The position numbers and the translations under genes are program-made. A stretch of DNA of 7,595 nucleotides from CAYMRB01 sp964392615. Lineage in GTDB: Bacteria > Planctomycetota > UBA8108. Positions 4,601 to 7,595 of this stretch are shown in pieces. Numbering within the stretch: the stretch's first letter is position 1; the number at the start of each line of letters is the position of its first letter. Under the pieces are notes generated by a model. That model ran no database searches and had not been told where the DNA came from. It worked only from the letters and a program-made list of their open reading frames with translations. The stretch spans positions 1-7,595 of the forward strand of contig CAYMRB010000475.1 in NCBI GenBank assembly GCA_964392615.1, in the 5' to 3' direction.

Positions 4601-7571
4601 CCCGTCCGCGGACGGCGGCGACCTGTACGAAGTCTCCGCGGTCCTCGCGAACGTCGAGAGCACACGCGCCGTCTGCCGCGGTCACGATCCGTCGCCGTGC
4701 GAGACGGCCGATCCGACGGGCGACGCAGTGGAGCTCGCGCAGCGCACGCGAGCATCGGCGGCGAACCGCCTCGTGTTCACGTGGGTCAACGGCGAGGCGT
4801 ACAGCGGCTTGACCGCGTGGCTGGACTTCGCGCCGCTCGACGGCAGTCCTTCCGTGCCTCTCTTCGGCGTCGGGGGGCAAGAGATCGACCCGAGCTCGCA
4901 GCAGTTCGAGTACGAAGGCGACGCCGACCGCGGCGGCGCCGAGCCCGGACGCTACCAGTTCCGTCTGCAGGCGGCCACGACGCGACCCGTCGATGGGTCG
5001 TGTCCGGGAGACGGCCCGCTCCTGTCGACCGAGCTCGTGTTCGACTCCATCAACGTGCCGGTGCCTGAGCTGAGCGACGTGCAGATGGGCTGCTCGATCG
5101 ACGGTGTCAACGACATCCTCGTCACATGGCTGACCCCGTGGCAGGGCTACGATCCGTACCTCAGCCTGCAGGTCACGCACACCGTCGAGGGCGTCGCGAC
5201 CGAGATCGGAGGCGACGGCGTGGTGGACCTCGGCGCGCCGCCGGAGGAGCAGGAGGGCGAGAACGACGCATTCGACACGATACTCCTCAGCGACAACTTC
5301 TTCTTCGTGCGCGACGTCGAGCCGATCGGCAGTTACGAGGTGCGACTCGTCGCGACATTCGGCGTGCAATCGCTCGTCGTCGACTGCGCGAGCATCGACT
5401 TCACGCCGACCTTGAGCGCTGGTGACGAGAACGATCGGGTCGCTGCGCTTATCGGTGCGCCGGGCTTCGAGATTCCGATTCGCGCCAGCAGCGTGTTCCA
5501 GCCCGTCGCGGGCTACTCGTTCGCTCTGGAGTACCCGGATGCGGTGACGATCGAGGGCTTCGCCGAGGAGGCCGCTGGCGAGGGGCGCAAGCGCATCGTC
5601 GTCGAGAGCGCTCCTGACACGTGGGTCGATCCGGACCCGGACGGCGACCGCAGGACCGACGGCCGCGTCGTGCTGACGACGCTGCGCGCGTCGGTGCCGG
5701 CCGACTTCGACCTCGCTCTGCGCGATCCGGAGCCGATCGTCATCGACGCTCCGCGCATGACGTTCGCGGGAACGGGCGGAGAAAGAGATGTCGAGAGCCG
5801 CGACGGTACCGTCGACTTCGTCGGACGGTTCGTCGAGCTCGACCGCGCCGAGATCGACGCCGGCAACGAGGATCCTATCCGCATCGCGGCGCGCATTACC
5901 TTCACCGCCCCGCCGGAGCTGCCGAGCTATCGGTTCACCGGCTTCTCGCTGCACGTGAAGTTCGATCCGGAGGTGCTGGAGCTCTTGCCGCTCACGGAGG
6001 ATCTCCAGGAGGGCATCGTCGTCGATCCCGAGCGGTACTTCCTGCCGGGCGACGAGGTGGACGAGATCAATCGCACCGGACGTCTGCAGGTCGGCTGGAT
6101 CGGCCTGCTCGGTACGCCCTTCGAGTACCTCGAGCCGGTCACGGACGGCGAGCTGCTGATCATGCACTTCCGGTCGCGACTGGGCGCGAACAGCCCGGAG
6201 GTATTCTCCGAGATCCGGTACATTACCGAGCGCAGCCAGCTCACCGAGGAGCTGACCGAGGACGAGGAGCTCCGCCTGACGTTCACGTCATTCCTGCCCG
6301 AGCAGGACGTTCCGGGAGTCAACGACGTCGACGCGCACATCGCTGGTGGTGTGCTGATCCGCTCGGATCGCGCGCTGCAGGTCGGCGGCATGAGCCCGAA
6401 CCGCGGCCCGCTGACGGGTGGCAATCGCGTCACGATCTTCGGTCGCGAGCTCGACGGCGGCACTGGAACGACGCCGACGGTGACGCTCGTCGCAGAGGAC
6501 GGTCGGGAGATCGAGGTGCCCGCGGATGATGTCGACGTGCTCAGCGGCGAGGAGATCGGGGTCGTCATGCCCGATTCGCTGCTCGCAGCGGCGGACGGTG
6601 CGACGCGTCGCGAGCTCCCGCCGGTGACCTCGACGGTCTGGAGTGTTCGTGTCAGCCTCCCGGACGGAACGTCGAGCGAGCTCGCGGAAGCGTACAGCTT
6701 CGACTCGCCGCGGCTGACGTCGGTCGACGTGCGCAGCGTGCGCGCGGGCTGTCCCGATCGCTTGCGCGTCGGCGGCCTCGGGCTGTCGAGCTCGACGTCG
6801 GCAGCGTTCCGCATCGGCGGCGACGTGTATCCGGCCGGCATCTTCCGCGCGGTCTCCGCGGACGGTACGTCGATGGTCATCGAGGCGCCGAGCACTCTGC
6901 CGCAGCCGCCGCTCGGAGAGGAGTCGATCAGCGCTGTTCTCGAGATCAGCGTTGCCGATATCGTCGCGGGCCTCGAGCCGCTCGCGGTGCTGCCGTTCAG
7001 CGACGCGATTCGCGTGTTGCCGTCGGAGTGCGATCGACCCGATCTGATCGTCACGGGGATCGAGCCCGGCGAGGCGGTCCACTGCAGCGGTGACACGGTT
7101 GTCGTCCGCGGTTCCGGCTTCACGGCGCTGACGACGGTGACGTTCGCGCTCAACGAGGGAGATACGGTCGCGAACGTCATCGCGCGGACGGAAACGTCGC
7201 TCGACGTCGAGCTGCCGGCTACCGCGACGATCGGCGTCGTCGGTGTCAGCGTGCGCGACGGCGCGAGCGAGGCGAGCTCGACGTTCCTGTTCCTGGCGCC
7301 GCCGGCGTTCGTGCGCGGCGACGTCGACGGCAGCGGCGCGATCTCGATCACCGACGCGACGCTGCTGCTGCAGCTGCTCTTCGGGGAGAGCTCGGCGTTC
7401 CCGGCGAATCGGGATGCGCTCGACGCGAACGACGACGGTCGGCTCAATACGGGAGACGCTATGCGGATCCTGCGCTTCCTCTTCCAGGGACAGGAAGGCG
7501 GCGGCGATCCGTTGCCGGCGCCGTCGGATCGAGCCCCGCCTCGTACGACGGCGGGCGACATATGCATGTGA
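1536..7571 (+). CDS. Giant multidomain surface lipoprotein: Ig-like, FG-GAP propeller, cohesin-like, FnIII-like, IPT/TIG, dockerin
   Basis: The gene encodes 2011 residues, from ATG 1536 to TGA 7569-7571. A lipoprotein signal peptide (1-29, C30) is followed by Big_5-type Ig modules (about 35-110 and 196-305). Seven FG-GAP/VCBS-like repeats follow (about 310-712), with Asp-rich loops starting near 332, 381, 435, 523, 573, 641 and 688. Next come a cohesin-like module (720-878), a six-proline linker (879-884) and four FnIII-like modules (886-1290), each bracketed by cysteines. Then come two more cohesin-like modules (1291-1430 and 1430-1612), three IPT/TIG modules (1613-1922) and a dockerin (1925-1990). 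No catalytic motif is visible. It is probably exported by Sec and lipid-anchored, acting as a calcium-stabilised adhesin or scaffold. The first gene lies 254 bases upstream on the same strand, also with a dockerin, which suggests related function. The gene has its own candidate promoter and leader. Module boundaries are by eye; the CDS and the dockerin and FG-GAP calls are firm. Confidence 0.93.
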   Translation: MTHRSQCRFAARTALRALVVPVLALALFSCERDSAEIEVTIPYNGQTGVNSRSIIAIRLSNTMSSLDDTNTDARNITVTGDQTDGVYSGQIQAANHHDIFVGQTVDQFSSGVVDPVDPNNPPTAEELLRRAEEAEEKAEAGDDTLVFLLDAGIQFKPGEKITGGVSDEITVRGVPFMGTESFSFTIAGGAARAEGEFFVTATQPAAEAANVGVAPAINATFSQAVDASSVEGHVFVRGSQSGFHADGIENAPSTTESTHFLGADDHFLPGETVTVAWSSEIMATAGLGDSGAASLAPFVLRFQVKPGRNAGGWTTRGLPGGGADAIAVLTANFVAGLDGNEVAVVTARGITLHRQTEADVWEFMTTAFEGGYTVVAAVVVDGNDDGEPEIVALLVRGDEARLQEFALDDGGRNLVARASAYDFSAPNARGFTAGDINSDGKTELIVLHDETTFVPTGPGGIEIPGAPALSAGNLTFFELTIGIPADFDPLDLGNLDNLQELQYIPTRRPIISFDPATRIETHDLDGDGRLDLVTHTGDGLVLYRNQSTSSSPFTFRRVGQLAGPNPAQWVALDIDADHDVDILAWDGGAPVLWENFHGVAGGSNADGTPRGLLFDNLAPAPFASIAAAAGAGDEVRALNIDGDDAGLVDIAIGHGSGAIDVLLRQPDGSYVARALAGAGSLSAATLGDVNGDSGVDIAAVIGGVLFLYATSADDVIAPTIPTPSTFTLVDVTTEADLELGEVVVEVQADITRRFSGYSVALDYDEAVLDYVGFAAPESLANRASFTPCRDDGGGCSGYAAVSMSYDQNGVGAPFPTWVLGAFRFAARTVAETAVTKVEFMSFESGGKSYSNAITVSENGVEQSLEVTQLGAPFEVTVNPPPPPPLVVTCQVEERQALATLVRVAWSAELERYDRVTVSWGEGDAGVMNEFPWDQGAATLLVDFPGLVTISVTAVREGDDPLTESRTCSITNVLEPEITSCEFDGEANVITWTHAQADIDRFRVYRNGVLRSTLTGFTYTDRIPSADGGDLYEVSAVLANVESTRAVCRGHDPSPCETADPTGDAVELAQRTRASAANRLVFTWVNGEAYSGLTAWLDFAPLDGSPSVPLFGVGGQEIDPSSQQFEYEGDADRGGAEPGRYQFRLQAATTRPVDGSCPGDGPLLSTELVFDSINVPVPELSDVQMGCSIDGVNDILVTWLTPWQGYDPYLSLQVTHTVEGVATEIGGDGVVDLGAPPEEQEGENDAFDTILLSDNFFFVRDVEPIGSYEVRLVATFGVQSLVVDCASIDFTPTLSAGDENDRVAALIGAPGFEIPIRASSVFQPVAGYSFALEYPDAVTIEGFAEEAAGEGRKRIVVESAPDTWVDPDPDGDRRTDGRVVLTTLRASVPADFDLALRDPEPIVIDAPRMTFAGTGGERDVESRDGTVDFVGRFVELDRAEIDAGNEDPIRIAARITFTAPPELPSYRFTGFSLHVKFDPEVLELLPLTEDLQEGIVVDPERYFLPGDEVDEINRTGRLQVGWIGLLGTPFEYLEPVTDGELLIMHFRSRLGANSPEVFSEIRYITERSQLTEELTEDEELRLTFTSFLPEQDVPGVNDVDAHIAGGVLIRSDRALQVGGMSPNRGPLTGGNRVTIFGRELDGGTGTTPTVTLVAEDGREIEVPADDVDVLSGEEIGVVMPDSLLAAADGATRRELPPVTSTVWSVRVSLPDGTSSELAEAYSFDSPRLTSVDVRSVRAGCPDRLRVGGLGLSSSTSAAFRIGGDVYPAGIFRAVSADGTSMVIEAPSTLPQPPLGEESISAVLEISVADIVAGLEPLAVLPFSDAIRVLPSECDRPDLIVTGIEPGEAVHCSGDTVVVRGSGFTALTTVTFALNEGDTVANVIARTETSLDVELPATATIGVVGVSVRDGASEASSTFLFLAPPAFVRGDVDGSGAISITDATLLLQLLFGESSAFPANRDALDANDDGRLNTGDAMRILRFLFQGQEGGGDPLPAPSDRAPPRTTAGDICM
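1638..2450 (+). other. Two Big_5/SbsA-type Ig-like modules with a charged helical insert
   Basis: Module 1 begins with the family signature P-Y-N-G-Q-T-G-V-N followed by I-A-I-R-L-S-N-T-M. Module 2 has Q-P-A-A-E-A-A-N-V-G-V followed by I-N-A-T-F-S-Q-A-V-D. Both fit the pattern 'P..G..xV.....I...FS..(M/V)D' of bacterial Ig-like domains found in surface and S-layer proteins. Module 1 contains an A/E/K/R-rich stretch (residues 123-140, bases 1902-1955) predicted to be helical, which is not part of the usual fold. Confidence 0.7.
2463..3671 (+). other. FG-GAP/VCBS repeat beta-propeller (seven degenerate repeats)
   Basis: Asp-rich calcium-type loops followed by a short hydrophobic strand recur. 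Examples are D-G-N-D-D-G-E-P-E-I-V, D-I-N-S-D-G-K-T-E-L-I-V, D-L-D-G-D-G-R-L-D-L-V, D-I-D-A-D-H-D-V-D-I-L, I-D-G-D-D-A-G-L-V-D-I-A-I and D-V-N-G-D-S-G-V-D-I-A-A-V. A weaker first copy near residue 332 (ANFVAGLDGNEVAVV) brings the count to seven. This is the pattern of integrin-alpha-like propellers, which bind protein or glycan ligands and use calcium for stability. Spacing is 47-54 residues except two longer gaps (88 and 68), which imply loop insertions. Confidence 0.82.
3693..4169 (+). other. Cohesin-like module 1
   Basis: Residues about 720-878 start with a strand of the type F-T-L-V-D-V, then a V/E-alternating strand. They continue with the cohesin hallmark G-Y-S-V-A-L-D-Y-D-E-A-V-L-D-Y-V-G-F (from residue 756) and a late strand L-G-A-F-R-F-A-A. 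The fold is a jelly-roll sandwich in known cohesins. A local cysteine pair, C788 and C795, could make a small disulfide loop. Whether it retains dockerin binding cannot be read from the sequence. Confidence 0.55.
4191..5405 (+). other. Four consecutive FnIII-like modules, each bracketed by a cysteine pair
   Basis: Four segments follow the proline linker. Each has an early strand with a cysteine, a W-containing strand (VAWS, ITWTH, FTWVN, VTWLT) and a Y- or V-centred late strand (for example YEVSAV, YQFRLQA, YEVRLVA). The first three are typical FnIII landmarks. Cysteine pairs are C889/C967, C980/C1047, C1055/C1156 and C1186/C1284. Sequence similarity between modules is low, so the call rests on pattern and periodicity. 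Confidence 0.55.
5406..6371 (+). other. Cohesin-like modules 2 and 3
   Basis: Module 2 (about 1291-1430) has G-Y-S-F-A-L-E-Y-P-D-A-V-T-I-E-G-F from residue 1326. An Asp-rich loop follows (D1365, D1367, D1369, D1371, D1375), then R-V-V-L-T-T-L. Module 3 (about 1430-1612) has G-F-S-L-H-V-K-F-D-P-E-V-L-E-L-L from residue 1469 and E-L-L-I-M-H-F later. These match the hydrophobic, Asp-containing central strand and the late strand of cohesin-type sandwiches. Confidence 0.55.
6372..7301 (+). other. Three IPT/TIG modules
   Basis: Module 1 (from about residue 1613) has the classic M-S-P-N-R-G-P-L-T-G-G-N-R-V-T-I-F-G-R-E-L. Module 2 (from about 1725) has C-P-D-R-L-R-V-G-G-L-G-L. Module 3 (from about 1834) has I-E-P-G followed by C-S-G-D-T-V-V-V-R-G-S-G-F. 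IPT/TIG domains are Ig-like folds in surface receptors and adhesins. Modules 2 and 3 share a cysteine just before the V-x-V-x-G strand, which the first lacks. Confidence 0.72.
7308..7571 (+). other. C-terminal type I dockerin domain
   Basis: The domain starts F-V-R-G-D. Loop 1 is D-V-D-G-S-G-A-I-S-I-T-D (residues 1929-1940) and loop 2 is D-A-N-D-D-G-R-L-N-T-G-D (1963-1974). Both are followed by leucine-rich helices (ATLLLQLLFG, AMRILRFLFQG). Calcium ligand positions 1, 3, 5, 9 and 12 are filled by D, N or S in both loops. The tail is Pro/Gly-rich and ends in D-I-C-M. It lacks the inter-loop cysteine and the DCG motif of the first gene's dockerin. Confidence 0.88.
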
Positions 7572-7595
7572 GCGAGTTTAGCAGCGCGGCGGCTG

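Noticed and set aside
3816..6167. Long antisense open frame of 783 codons on the - strand
   Set aside because: Same reasoning: Arg/Ala/Glu-rich low-complexity translation opposite FnIII-like and cohesin-like coding sequence, with no domain signature.
5927..7567. Antisense open frame of 546 codons on the - strand
   Set aside because: Ser/Thr/Pro/Arg-rich translation opposite the IPT/TIG and dockerin coding region; a shadow of the real gene.
7572..7595. Terminator after the large gene
   Set aside because: Only 24 bases are visible and they contain no stem followed by a T-run.

Overview
The window is GC-rich (about two thirds G+C by eye, with G/C strongly favoured at third codon positions). 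It is almost filled by two same-strand genes for large, modular, secreted or surface proteins. Both proteins end in a type I dockerin of the style 'RGD-(A/V)-(N/D)-x-(D/S)...DxNxDG'. The first dockerin carries the Cys/DCG tail that I associate with Planctomycetota-type extracellular proteins. A planctomycete, or a similar GC-rich environmental bacterium rich in non-cellulosomal dockerins, is my best guess at the host. No ribosomal or housekeeping marker is present to confirm it.

Layout. Positions 1-1281 are the 3' end of a gene whose start lies upstream of the window. It encodes two tandem cohesin-like/beta-sandwich modules (the first cut by the window edge) and a C-terminal dockerin. Positions 1282-1535 are a 254-base intergenic region. 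It holds a perfect inverted repeat overlapping the first stop codon, a plausible sigma70-type promoter (TTGACC-17-TAACAT), a leader with two mutually exclusive perfect hairpins, and a Shine-Dalgarno sequence. Positions 1536-7571 are one intact 2011-residue gene. Its order of parts is lipoprotein signal peptide, two Ig-like (Big_5/SbsA-type) modules, a roughly seven-repeat FG-GAP/VCBS propeller, a cohesin-like module, a proline linker, four Cys-bracketed FnIII-like modules, two more cohesin-like modules, three IPT/TIG modules and a dockerin. The last 24 bases hold nothing recognisable.

How they may work together (inference). Both proteins look like parts of a calcium-dependent extracellular scaffold. 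The large one is probably lipid-anchored at its N-terminus and could bind partners through its propeller, Ig-type modules and dockerin. Both polypeptides carry cohesin-like folds as well as a dockerin, so homotypic or neighbour-to-neighbour assembly is an attractive but untested idea. No catalytic domain is visible in either protein. I saw no RNA gene, mobile element or CRISPR array.
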